DNA of 64,000 nt from Thermoproteota archaeon. Its GTDB lineage: Archaea; Korarchaeota; Korarchaeia; Korarchaeales; Korarchaeaceae. A model generated the notes under the pieces. That model did not search any database. It was not told the origin of the DNA and saw only the letters and a program-made list of their open reading frames with translations. Of the stretch, positions 23,026 through 30,087 are shown one piece after another. Within the stretch, counting starts at the first letter, position 1; every line of letters starts with the position of its first letter. The stretch spans positions 1 to 64,000 of the forward strand of contig JAOZFN010000017.1 in NCBI GenBank assembly GCA_027492205.1, given 5' to 3'. The translations under genes and the position numbers were made by a program.

Positions 23026-23748
23026 CTACCCCCCGTGGGCCCACAGGTCCCCCGCCAGCCTCTTAACCTCCTCGACCGGCAGGTTAAGCTGGCCGGCCGC
23101 CGTCTCCGGGGTCAGGCCGGGGTTCGTCTCGTACAGGGACTTCACCTCCTGCCTGACGTACTCCTCGTAGCTCACGGTGCCCTCCGCGCCCCAGTGGGAC
23201 TCGAACCTCTCCAGCAGCATCGAGGCGAGCGTGGGCGACTCTATAACGTAACCCTTCTTGGTGGGTTCCTCCTCGCCCTGCCCCCTCGGCTGTCCGATTA
23301 TCACCCTGCTCTCATCCACAACCATGTACCTGAGGTCGTAGACGGCCAGGCCTGCCCTGTACCTCACCTCGGCCCCGGCCCGACAAAGCAGGTGGCCCAC
23401 GTGGAGGTGGGCGGCGGACCTGGGGATGAGGTACCTGATCCTCACGCCCCTCTTCGAGGCCTCCCGGACCTTCTCGGCTATGGAGTTCAACACCTCCTCT
23501 TCCTCCTCGTCCCTGGGCGGCGTCCCGGTGATGACCGCGATCACGCTCTTCCTGGCGTCGCGGAGGGCGTCCTGAACGGCCGAGAAGTACTCCCTCCTGG
23601 TCAGCGCGGTTATGGCGAGGCTGAGCAGCTTCAGGAGTTCGTGCCTTCCGGCGTGCTCCCTCCTGCTCAGGTAGAGCAGTATCACGGTCGCGATGAGCAG
23701 GACGAACTCCACAGAGAGGAGGGCGAGTTCCAGAGACACCTGGGGCAT
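23026..23748 (-). CDS. Membrane-anchored phospholipase D-like domain protein, HKD motif degenerate
   Basis: One N-terminal membrane helix (FVLLIATVILLYLS) is followed by a domain with the PLD half-fold: RKSVIAVIT...VRIRYLIP...AEVRYRAGLAVYDLRYMVVDESRVIIGQP. In active PLD enzymes the strand carries HxKxxxxD; here it reads YDLRYMVVD, so the His and Lys are lost. This resembles sensor-type PLD domains such as those of TrmB-like regulators. The C-terminal helix-turn segment (GLTPETAAGQLNLPVEEVKRL) could be a small HTH. The start is supported by GCATAAATC about 25-32 nt upstream (leaderless). It may be a membrane-bound sensor; function unknown. Confidence 0.65.
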   Translation of the reverse strand: MPQVSLELALLSVEFVLLIATVILLYLSRREHAGRHELLKLLSLAITALTRREYFSAVQDALRDARKSVIAVITGTPPRDEEEEEVLNSIAEKVREASKRGVRIRYLIPRSAAHLHVGHLLCRAGAEVRYRAGLAVYDLRYMVVDESRVIIGQPRGQGEEEPTKKGYVIESPTLASMLLERFESHWGAEGTVSYEEYVRQEVKSLYETNPGLTPETAAGQLNLPVEEVKRLAGDLWAHGG

Positions 23749-23797
23749 TTGCCCGCCCCCTGCGGCCTTCCCGATTTATGCCTTGCCCTAGGAAAGA

Positions 23798-23846
23798 TTT
23801 ATAATCGAATAACTTCGGATAAATTCTAACAAACCGAAGTTATTCG
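23798..23846 (+). promoter_or_regulatory. TATA box plus perfect 13-bp inverted repeat over the transcription start
   Basis: TTTATAAT (23798-23805) is directly followed by CGAATAACTTCGG (23806-23818), a 15-nt spacer, and the exact reverse complement CCGAAGTTATTCG (23834-23846). The expected transcription start, about 26 nt after the TATA box, falls in the spacer. This is a strong operator candidate for the HTH protein encoded at the end of the same operon (25319-25966), or a 5' hairpin in the mRNA. Confidence 0.75.
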
Positions 23847-23847
23847 G

Positions 23848-24618
23848 GTGATGTCGGGTATGGCCGGACCCTTCAGGAGCGGCCTTTACAGGGTCGGCGG
23901 AGTTCTCCTCCATCCCAGGCAGGCCTTTGAGGTAATGGCGCACGAGGACGTGTCAATAGGGCTTCCGCTGCTGCTCGCGGCCGGCATATCCTTCGCCGAG
24001 GGTGCCCTCTTCGTCGCAGCCGTCCTAAGGATCATTCCGCTCCCTCTCGCCCCCGTGATCTCCATAGCCAGCCCTCTCGTGGGCATAGGCGCGGCCGTCT
24101 CCAACGTCGTGCTGATGGTCATCGCGGCCCTGCTGATCCACCTGGACGCCCGGCTCCTCGGCGGAACGGGAGACGTCACCAGAGCCCTCAGCGTGGTGGC
24201 CTACTCGATCCTGCCCTCGGCCCTCCCCCTTGGGGCCTTCGCCCTGGCGGTGCTCGTCGGGGGGCTGGGGGCGATCGGGTGGCTCGCCCTCGGCGGCGCG
24301 CTCTGGCTCGTCGCGGCCGTCTGGGGGGTGGCCCTGCTGGTCATCGGGGTCTCTGTGTTCTACAACGTCGACGTGGGATCTGCGTTCCTCGCCGCACTGC
24401 TCATACCGCTGGTGGACCTGCTCGTGGTGATCTTCCTGGGGAAGTACGGGCTCGTCCTGCTGATGGCGGCCTACGCGCTGGCGTACTACTTCAGCAGGCA
24501 GTCGAGGGCGGGGGGAGCCGCGTGGGCCCCCGCACGGGAGCCGGTAGGTGCGGACGTGGGTGAGATCGCCCCCGAGGGGTTGGATGAGGAAAGGCCGGGG
24601 GAAGATGGAGGTGAGTAG
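23848..24618 (+). CDS. Yip1-family integral membrane protein
   Basis: A short cytoplasmic leader (GVLLHPRQAFEVMAHED) precedes five or six membrane helices; this is the Yip1/DUF1282 layout. The C-terminal tail is hydrophilic and acidic. Archaeal Yip1-domain proteins have no established function. It starts at GTG 23848 or ATG 23851, right after an inverted-repeat operator, and the next gene begins two bases after its stop. It forms a three-gene operon with a secreted beta-domain protein and an HTH regulator. Confidence 0.75.
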   Translation: MMSGMAGPFRSGLYRVGGVLLHPRQAFEVMAHEDVSIGLPLLLAAGISFAEGALFVAAVLRIIPLPLAPVISIASPLVGIGAAVSNVVLMVIAALLIHLDARLLGGTGDVTRALSVVAYSILPSALPLGAFALAVLVGGLGAIGWLALGGALWLVAAVWGVALLVIGVSVFYNVDVGSAFLAALLIPLVDLLVVIFLGKYGLVLLMAAYALAYYFSRQSRAGGAAWAPAREPVGADVGEIAPEGLDEERPGEDGGE

Positions 24619-24620
24619 AA

Positions 24621-25322
24621 GTGAGGGTTGAGGAGGCGGTGGGTTTACTGATCGTCGGTTTGGTGATCTTCAGCGTCGGGGCCAGCCTGGCCGCGCCCGC
24701 CCTCGCCCCCAAGCCCACCCAGCAGGAGGTCGAAGAGCTGGGAGGCCTCCTGAGCCAGATCATGAAGGACTTTTTCGGACCTGCTAGGGTGTGCGGGGGG
24801 GCGTCCAGCGCCGGCGGGCAGTGGAGGATCGAGCTTGATCCCCGAGAGGCTCGAGAGATGCTCATTAGAGTCGGCGTCGGCAGCGTCGAGCTCAACCCGT
24901 CGGACTCAAGCGGGGGGGCTGTGGTCGTTGAGATGGAGGGGGTGAGGGAGTGGGCCCCTAGCGAGAACGTCATCTCCCTCTGCTTCGGGGAGGTGAGGGT
25001 CTACCTCCCCCCTGGCTTCGCCTTCGACAACCTGACGATCGAGGTCGGCACCGGAGAGGTTCGCGGCACGCTGCCCGTCTCCCCCGGTGGTTCGGCGGAG
25101 GTCGACCTGGGAACGGGAGAGGTTCTGCTCGACCTGGCCCCTCAGTCCCCGAGCGGCGTCGCGACGCTGAGCGTTGGGATGGGGTCCGCTGAGGCCTACG
25201 GGTTCGACTCCACCTCCGAGGGCCCCGGGGAGGTTAGGGCCACCCTGGGCTCTGGGATCGGCTTCACCCTTGAGGTTGACCTGGGGATGGGAGACGCGGA
25301 GGTCAGGGTGTCCAGGCCTTGA
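24621..25322 (+). CDS. Membrane-anchored DUF4097-like beta-repeat protein
   Basis: An N-terminal helix (AVGLLIVGLVIFSVGASLAAPALA) anchors or exports the protein. The rest is a beta-solenoid-like array whose turns repeat the VGxGxVxL theme (VGVGSVELNP, VGTGEVRGTL, LGTGEVLLDL, VGMGSAEAYG, LGMGDAEVRV), as in DUF4097/adhesin-like proteins. Its function is unknown. GTG 24621 follows the Yip1 stop by two bases; its stop overlaps the TTG start of the HTH gene by three bases (TTGA). It may act with the Yip1 protein at the membrane. Confidence 0.7.
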   Translation: MRVEEAVGLLIVGLVIFSVGASLAAPALAPKPTQQEVEELGGLLSQIMKDFFGPARVCGGASSAGGQWRIELDPREAREMLIRVGVGSVELNPSDSSGGAVVVEMEGVREWAPSENVISLCFGEVRVYLPPGFAFDNLTIEVGTGEVRGTLPVSPGGSAEVDLGTGEVLLDLAPQSPSGVATLSVGMGSAEAYGFDSTSEGPGEVRATLGSGIGFTLEVDLGMGDAEVRVSRP

Positions 25323-25966
25323 GGATACCGTCAAACAGGCCCCTTGCAGCCCGGAGGGTCATGCAGGCGCTCTCGAGCGACGCCAAGCTCAGACTGCTCA
25401 GGGTGCTGGCGAGGGGTCCCGCCTCGCCAGCCTCAATGGCGAGGGAACTCGACATGGCGCTCAGCGTGGTTACGGAGCACCTGCGCGACCTGGAGGCCGC
25501 CGGCCTGGTGAGGACGGCGGGCTACGCCCGGGTCGGGCGCGGCAGGCCGGCCAAGCTCTACGCCCTCTCCAGCCCGAGGGTCGTGATAGAGGTCGACCTG
25601 CCCCTGTACGCTGAGGTCGGATCCGAGGACAGGGTGGCGAGCCTCGCCCTGGAGTACGTCAGGAGGAAGATGGAGGGACCCGGGCTGCCGGCCTCCCCCT
25701 CCGCGCTGGACATCGCGGAGACCCTGGGGATCGACGTCAAGCTGGCCTCCATAGTCCTAGGATACGTCAGACCCACGTCGGAGGATCTGATGGGCATCCT
25801 AGAGGGATCCGTCATGGACGTCCTTCGGGAGCGCGGAGGGGCCGACGTCGGGGAACTCTCCGACTCGCTCAACGTCGACAGGTACTGGATCGTGGCCGCC
25901 CTCAAGAGACTCTCTGAGAAGGGACTCATCGAGATCCGGCGGGGCATTGCCAGGCCGATCGTCTGA
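25319..25966 (+). CDS. Two-domain winged-helix transcriptional regulator (ArsR-like N-terminal domain)
   Basis: The N-terminal wHTH reads SSDAKLRLLRVLARGPASPASMARELDMALSVVTEHLRDLEAAGLV with a basic wing (GYARVGRGRPAKLYAL). A second HTH-like unit lies at the C terminus (LRERGGADVGELSDSLNVDRYWIVAALKRLSEKGLIEI). The middle may bind a ligand or form the dimer. The TTG start overlaps the upstream stop. It is last in the Yip1 operon and is the best candidate for binding the 13-bp inverted repeat at 23806-23846, giving autoregulation; that link is inference. Confidence 0.8.
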   Translation: MRIPSNRPLAARRVMQALSSDAKLRLLRVLARGPASPASMARELDMALSVVTEHLRDLEAAGLVRTAGYARVGRGRPAKLYALSSPRVVIEVDLPLYAEVGSEDRVASLALEYVRRKMEGPGLPASPSALDIAETLGIDVKLASIVLGYVRPTSEDLMGILEGSVMDVLRERGGADVGELSDSLNVDRYWIVAALKRLSEKGLIEIRRGIARPIV

Positions 25967-25984
25967 TCCCTCCTCCGCCGCGCC

Positions 25985-25990
25985 TTTTTT
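25985..25990. terminator. T6 run between convergent genes
   Basis: CGCCTTTTTTCACG sits 19 nt after the plus-strand HTH stop and 10 nt beyond the minus-strand glycosyltransferase stop. It is a typical archaeal oligo-T terminator for the plus strand. Confidence 0.5.
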
Positions 25991-25999
25991 CACGCTCTC

Positions 26000-27082
26000 T
26001 CACAGGACTGGGCTCGGACCTCGGAGTTCCTCCGTCTTTGCGGCAAAGCGGAATCTGTCTGCCCTCCTCCAGGTGACGTCCCCCCTGTTCAGGAGGAGCT
26101 CGCTCACCGCTGTCCCCATCCACAGGAACCCGTCGATGACCCTGACTATCGGGGAGAACAGGGCCGCGGGGATCAAGTCGATCCTCCTCAGCCGGAGGGC
26201 CCCGTAGAGGGCCATCGCAAGCCACGAGACGACCTCTCCCAACACGAACGCCAGCGCGAGGGATTCCCTCCTGCGGGCGCCCGCGAGGTACACCGCGAGG
26301 AGGGGCGTGACGGTGCCCATCATGTTCTCGATCGAGAGATAGGCCATCTGGAACTTCATTCTCCTCGGCAAGGAGGAGAAGTGCTTTCTCACGTTCTGGA
26401 AGTACCCCGAGAACCACCTCCAGCTTTGCCTGACGTAGGAGCGTAGGTTGGGCGGGTCGCTGGTCACCGCCACCGCCCTCGGCTCGTAGACGACCCTGTG
26501 GCCGGCCTTCACGACCGTGAGGGTCTGGTCCATGTCCTCGGTGACCGTGTCTGGGCTGGGGTCGAACAGATCCCTCCTCACGGCCCCAACGCAGCCGGGG
26601 ATGACCATGACCGTTCCGAGGACCCCCATCCCCCTCTTGTAGACCTCCTGCCCCATTATGTACTGGAGCTCCCTGACCGAGGTCAGGAGGTTGTGCCTGC
26701 GGGAGACGACGATCCCGGAGACGGCCCCCACCCGGGGGTCGAGAAAGTGCGCGAGCAGGAGCTCAACGGCACGGGGGTGGAGCTCGGAGTCCGCGTCGGT
26801 GTAGACCACTACGTCCCCTTTGATGTGGGGGAGGGCCGCCCTGAGGGCCAGCGCCTTGTTGCCTGAGTTCTCGACCAGGGTCACCACCCCGATCCGGCCG
26901 CGGAACTCCTCGAGTATCCGGGGGGTCCCGTCCGTCGAGCCGTCGTCCACCACGATAACCCGATCGGGAGCCACCGTCTGCCGTAGAACGCTCTCCAGGC
27001 AGGCTCTAACCCCCTCCTCCTCGTTGTACGCCGGGATCACCACGGTGACGGAGAGGCGGAGGGGGGATGCCCCCCTCCCCAT
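26000..27082 (-). CDS. Membrane-bound family 2 glycosyltransferase
   Basis: The GT-A core is complete: VVIPAYNEEEGV, nucleotide-sugar DDGSTDG at 46-52, YTDADSE (DxD at 96-98), TEDMD at 181-185 and the acceptor-site QSWRW at 219-223. This Q/RxxRW set is typical of processive GT2 enzymes such as cellulose- or hyaluronan-synthase-like proteins. Two or three membrane helices follow (about 245-330). The product could be a surface polysaccharide or glycolipid. ATG 27082 comes after the upstream stop with a single base between (TGAGATG), so it is the third gene of an operon. Confidence 0.88.
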   Translation of the reverse strand: MGRGASPLRLSVTVVIPAYNEEEGVRACLESVLRQTVAPDRVIVVDDGSTDGTPRILEEFRGRIGVVTLVENSGNKALALRAALPHIKGDVVVYTDADSELHPRAVELLLAHFLDPRVGAVSGIVVSRRHNLLTSVRELQYIMGQEVYKRGMGVLGTVMVIPGCVGAVRRDLFDPSPDTVTEDMDQTLTVVKAGHRVVYEPRAVAVTSDPPNLRSYVRQSWRWFSGYFQNVRKHFSSLPRRMKFQMAYLSIENMMGTVTPLLAVYLAGARRRESLALAFVLGEVVSWLAMALYGALRLRRIDLIPAALFSPIVRVIDGFLWMGTAVSELLLNRGDVTWRRADRFRFAAKTEELRGPSPVL

Positions 27083-27083
27083 C

Positions 27084-27395
27084 TCAGTGAGCCCCCATCC
27101 GGTAGAACCCGTACCCGAAGGAGAGCGCCCCCAGGGACGTCAGGGCCACGTACGTGGACGCGACGCCCAGCGGCCAGATCGCCAGCCTCTCCAAGAGCAT
27201 CATGAGGGATAGGAAGAGCAGGAATATCCCTGCGGAGGTGAAGCCCGCCGCTATGGCGTACCTCCGCATCCGGGCCCTCCTGACCCTCTCTACCTCCTCC
27301 CAAGCCCTCTCGAGGGCCGACTTCAGCTCCTCGGGGGACCTCGGTCCGACCTCCTGGGGAGCCACACCGTACTCCAAACTCACGGACTCCTCCAT
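27084..27395 (-). CDS. Small membrane protein with N-terminal helix and two TM segments
   Basis: A charged helical start (PEELKSALERAWEEVERVRRARMRRY) is followed by two membrane helices (AAGFTSAGIFLLFLSLMMLL and ALTSLGALSFGYGFYRMG). I do not recognise the family. It is joined to both neighbours by the same TGAGATG junction, one base between stop and start. It may be an accessory subunit for the glycosyltransferase downstream. Confidence 0.65.
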   Translation of the reverse strand: MEESVSLEYGVAPQEVGPRSPEELKSALERAWEEVERVRRARMRRYAIAAGFTSAGIFLLFLSLMMLLERLAIWPLGVASTYVALTSLGALSFGYGFYRMGAH

Positions 27396-27396
27396 C

Positions 27397-27921
27397 TCAA
27401 TCCTTCTCCCATCTCAACAGCTCGCTGGCCAGCCTGACGAACTCCTCTGGGGTGATCAGTTCCTTCCTGAAGGCGTCGACTATCACCTGCAGGGGAGAGG
27501 CTGGGGTGAGCCCGAACTCCCTGGCCATCGCCCTCGCGCGTTCGTTCACCAGGAAGACCATGTCGTGGGCCGTCGCTACGGCCGTGGCTATCGTCGCAGC
27601 CTCCCCGACGGAGAGGCCCAGGCCCAACAGCCCTCCGGCAAGCTCGACGGCCGCCCCCGGAGAAGGCGCCGTCCTGAGGAGCTCCCCAGTTATGTAGAGC
27701 CCCCAGGGAACCTCGCCCGCCGCGGCCGCGCAGAGCTCGCGGTCCATCAGGATCTCGTCGTAGGTCCTCCCCACGAGCCATGGGTATCCGAGGTCGTTGA
27801 AGAGTCGGAGGATCTCCGGCTCCACGACTACCCTGGATCCCGTGGACCCGGCCGCCGCCCCTGCGGCGGCCGCCCCACCCAGAAAAAGGGCCGACAGGGA
27901 CCCTCCCCAGACCACGCTCAA
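27397..27921 (-). CDS. PIN-like (DUF3368-like) protein, probably inactive
   Basis: The C-terminal half reads LGLSVGEAATIATAVATAHDMVFLVNERARAMAREFGL, then SPLQVIVDAFRKELITPEE. This follows the DUF3368/PIN pattern GEAEAIALA...LLLIDDRRAR...G. In that pattern the acidic pair after the strand is needed for metal binding; here it is VNERAR, with Asn in place of Asp. The first strand (VVVEPEILRLFNDLG) also lacks the usual VxDxS. The N terminus is Ala/Gly-rich and hydrophobic. It starts at TTG 27921 behind GTTTAAATAG (27958-27967 complement). It leads the glycosyltransferase operon. The assignment is tentative. Confidence 0.5.
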   Translation of the reverse strand: MSVVWGGSLSALFLGGAAAAGAAAGSTGSRVVVEPEILRLFNDLGYPWLVGRTYDEILMDRELCAAAAGEVPWGLYITGELLRTAPSPGAAVELAGGLLGLGLSVGEAATIATAVATAHDMVFLVNERARAMAREFGLTPASPLQVIVDAFRKELITPEEFVRLASELLRWEKD

Positions 27922-28011
27922 GCTGACCTAACCTCTACTACACCTAGTGTTAGCCCTCTATTTAAACTATCAACATTACGTGTGATATACCCCTATTTGC
28001 TTGAAAGTATC

Positions 28012-29088
28012 TCAGGGGTAAATCTGACGGCCAGAGTCCGGGGTCAGCCTGTAGCCCGGCATGGCAGATATGATCTCGCCAACCTCTCCGGACCTGAACA
28101 GCCCGAGGATCTCTTGGGCGGCCGGCTTGCGCAGCGAGTCCCTCCTTATGGCGAGGTCGTACCACTCCCACGCCAGCCTCCTGAATCCGAGCCCGAACCG
28201 CTCTGCGACGTATCGAATGGCCACTCCGACGTCGGCATCACCGGACGAGACCTTCCTGGCAACGCCGACGTGCGTCCTGACCTCCAGCTGATACCCTTTA
28301 ACCCTCTTGGGGATATCCGCTGGGTCCGCGCCCTCGTCGAGCGCCGCCCTCTTGAGCAGGTAGTCCAGCAGGATCCTGCTCCCAGATCCGGGGTTTCTGT
28401 TCACGAGCTTGACCCTTCCCGCCAAGATGTCCCTGAGGCTGTACTCCTCCCCCCTCCTGAAGACCAGGCCGATCTCCCTCTGGTACCCCCTAATCATCAC
28501 GACGCGGTCCTCGAGCCAGTATCTGGGAATGTAGGGGACGTTGTAGCGGCCCGTCTCGGGGTCCAAGAGGTGCGTCCCCGCGGCGTCCGCGTACTCGAGC
28601 ATCAGCGCGGCGAGTCCGCCCGCCGAACCGAGCCACTCCCTCCTGAGCTCGATGTCCGGCGCCGACTCCCTCACCCTGGAGAGTATGACGTCGAGGGCTG
28701 GGTCGTGGCTCCCCAGCAGGAGGAAGTCGGGCGGGGTCATCAAGCTCCTGCCCAGGGGGCCAACCCTGGAGCCTCCCCTCACCTTGGCCCTCTCCTCGAC
28801 GTAGATCCTGAGCAGCGCCTTCCCGAACCTGGTGAGCCTCGCCCCGCCGCCGCCCGGGCCGCCCCTCCTCACCTCCAGTATCCTCTTGCCGAGCAAGCCC
28901 TCCAGGTCGGATATCCTCTCCCATATTCGGGAGTACGAGGCGCCGACGGACTTGCAGGCGGAGAGCAGAGACCCCCTCCTCTCAACCTCCTCCAGTATCT
29001 TGGCCAGCCTGTCGTCCAAGACCGCCTCGCCGCGATACTCCAGGATCAGGGCGACGCGAGGCCTCAGCTCGTTTAGGATTTCCTCCAC
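28012..29088 (-). CDS. ModE-like regulator with C-terminal periplasmic-binding-protein-like sensor domain
   Basis: Residues 1-100 form a ModE/LysR-type wHTH (SLLSACKSVGASYSRIWERISDLEGLLGKRIL, then the Gly-rich wing GGPGGGGARLTRFG). Residues 125-358 are a PBP-like oxyanion-sensing domain (PF12727 type; SHDPALDVIL, VNRNPGSGSRILLDYLL, GDADVGVAIRYVAERFGL). This architecture is known for archaeal and bacterial regulators that sense molybdate or tungstate. GTG 29088 is a leaderless start with TTATAT about 26 nt upstream. A 20-bp sequence touching the start codon is shared with the tupA promoter, so it probably controls itself and tupABC. Confidence 0.85.
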   Translation of the reverse strand: MEEILNELRPRVALILEYRGEAVLDDRLAKILEEVERRGSLLSACKSVGASYSRIWERISDLEGLLGKRILEVRRGGPGGGGARLTRFGKALLRIYVEERAKVRGGSRVGPLGRSLMTPPDFLLLGSHDPALDVILSRVRESAPDIELRREWLGSAGGLAALMLEYADAAGTHLLDPETGRYNVPYIPRYWLEDRVVMIRGYQREIGLVFRRGEEYSLRDILAGRVKLVNRNPGSGSRILLDYLLKRAALDEGADPADIPKRVKGYQLEVRTHVGVARKVSSGDADVGVAIRYVAERFGLGFRRLAWEWYDLAIRRDSLRKPAAQEILGLFRSGEVGEIISAMPGYRLTPDSGRQIYP

Positions 29089-29089
29089 A

Positions 29090-29117
29090 TTATCCCCATC
29101 GGGAATATCGCATATAA
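29090..29117 (-). promoter_or_regulatory. Promoter and candidate operator of the ModE-like regulator
   Basis: Reading the plus strand, TTATCCCCATCGGGAATATC (29090-29109) matches the tupA site at 20621-20640 in 15 of 20 positions, including GGGAATA. The adjacent ATATAACGG contains the complement of CGTTATAT, which resembles one half of the classical ModE box. The minus-strand TATA box overlaps it, so binding should block transcription. Confidence 0.55.
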
Positions 29118-29231
29118 CGGTTTGGCGGTGACCATTAGGTGCTCAGAGACCTTGGGTTGGCAGTCTAGGGGTGAATTCAGCGTGCGCGCGGCAAAACAGG
29201 CCGGTCCAGCTGCGCCTGCGGGCTGGAGAAA

Positions 29232-29272
29232 AGGATATAACGGTGTCATTCATCGGAGTTAGGTGAGCCTAA
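29232..29272 (+). promoter_or_regulatory. Promoter region of the DUF59/MinD/NifX operon
   Basis: GGATATAACGG (from 29234) is the likely TATA element; a leader of about 20 nt would carry GAGGGGG as Shine-Dalgarno. TTAGG-TGAG-CCTAA (29259-29272) is an inverted repeat at the expected transcription start. The preceding stretch 29118-29231 shows no gene. Confidence 0.45.
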
Positions 29273-29282
29273 ATCGAGGGGG

Positions 29283-29672
29283 ATGGGCGGGTTGACGGAT
29301 ATAGGGGAGAAACCGAGTCGAGAGATAAGGCAGAGGGTGATCGAGGCCCTGAAGGGCACCTTCGACCCGGAGATCCCGGTGAACGTCTACGACCTGGGGC
29401 TCGTGTACAGGATCGACGTGGATGAGGAGGGGAACGTGGAGGTCGACATGACGATGACGGCCCCCGGATGCCCGGTGGCGGGGATGGTAATCGCCATGGC
29501 CGAGGCTGCCATCAGGGAGGCCGTGGGTCCCGGCAGGAGGGTGAAGGTGAACCTCGTGTGGGACCCGCCCTGGACCCCGGAGAGGGTGACCCCCCAGGGC
29601 AGGGAGAGGCTGAGGGAGATCTACGGCTACGATGTGGTTGGGGAGTGGATCAAGAGGGCCAAGAGGGGGTGA
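29283..29672 (+). CDS. MIP18/SufT-like (DUF59) Fe-S assembly factor
   Basis: The protein has the DUF59 core: TFDPEIPVNVYDLGLVYRIDVD, then MTMTAPGCPVAGMV with the conserved reactive cysteine (C63), and VNLVWDPPWTPERVT. SufT/MIP18 proteins help mature or deliver 4Fe-4S clusters to target enzymes. It is the first gene of an operon with two ferredoxin-domain MinD ATPases and a NifX-like protein, which supports a role in cluster assembly or carriage. Its GTGA end overlaps the next reading frame. Confidence 0.9.
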   Translation: MGGLTDIGEKPSREIRQRVIEALKGTFDPEIPVNVYDLGLVYRIDVDEEGNVEVDMTMTAPGCPVAGMVIAMAEAAIREAVGPGRRVKVNLVWDPPWTPERVTPQGRERLREIYGYDVVGEWIKRAKRG

Positions 29673-29677
29673 TCCGG

Positions 29678-30085
29678 TTGGGGGAGCCGGACAGAGATTC
29701 GAGGTTGGTCGCCTACATCCTTGCGAGGCTCGGCTGCACCCACCCCTTCAGGGTATCCCGAATCCTCCTGCTGGCAGATTGGAGGGCCGAGGAGGTCGGA
29801 CTGGGGAGGCTCACGGAGGGGCTGAGCTACGTGGCGGAGCCCTACGGGTTTTACGTCGAGGGCCTGCAAGGAGTCCTGGAGCGCCTGGAGCGATCTGGGT
29901 GTTTGAGGCGCAGAGAGGAGGAGAGGTGCCTAGAGTACACGTGCGCCGAGCCTGGCCTCATGCCCCAAGAGCGCGAGGTCCTTGACGAGGTTATCCGAGA
30001 AGTCTACGACCTGAGCGACAGGGAGCTGAACCGGCTGGTGACCCGAGACGAGAGATACGTCGAGCTGACTGGCAGGGGGCGGTAG
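29678..30085 (+). CDS. SocA/Panacea-like (DUF4065-like) small helical protein
   Basis: The sequence has RVSRILLLADWRAEEVGLGRLT, a residue pattern AEPYGFYVEGLQGVLERLERSG, and MPQEREVLDEVIREVYDLSDRELNRL near the end. This resembles the helix order of the SocA/Panacea (DUF4065) family, in which an opening LLYLAD helix and a closing LSxxEL helix are typical. Those proteins often act as antitoxins or chaperone-like adaptors. TTG 29678 follows GGGGGTGATC with good spacing; GTG 29669 overlaps the previous stop and is an alternative. Its role inside this Fe-S operon is unknown, and the family match is tentative. Confidence 0.6.
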   Translation: MGEPDRDSRLVAYILARLGCTHPFRVSRILLLADWRAEEVGLGRLTEGLSYVAEPYGFYVEGLQGVLERLERSGCLRRREEERCLEYTCAEPGLMPQEREVLDEVIREVYDLSDRELNRLVTRDERYVELTGRGR

Positions 30086-30087
30086 AG

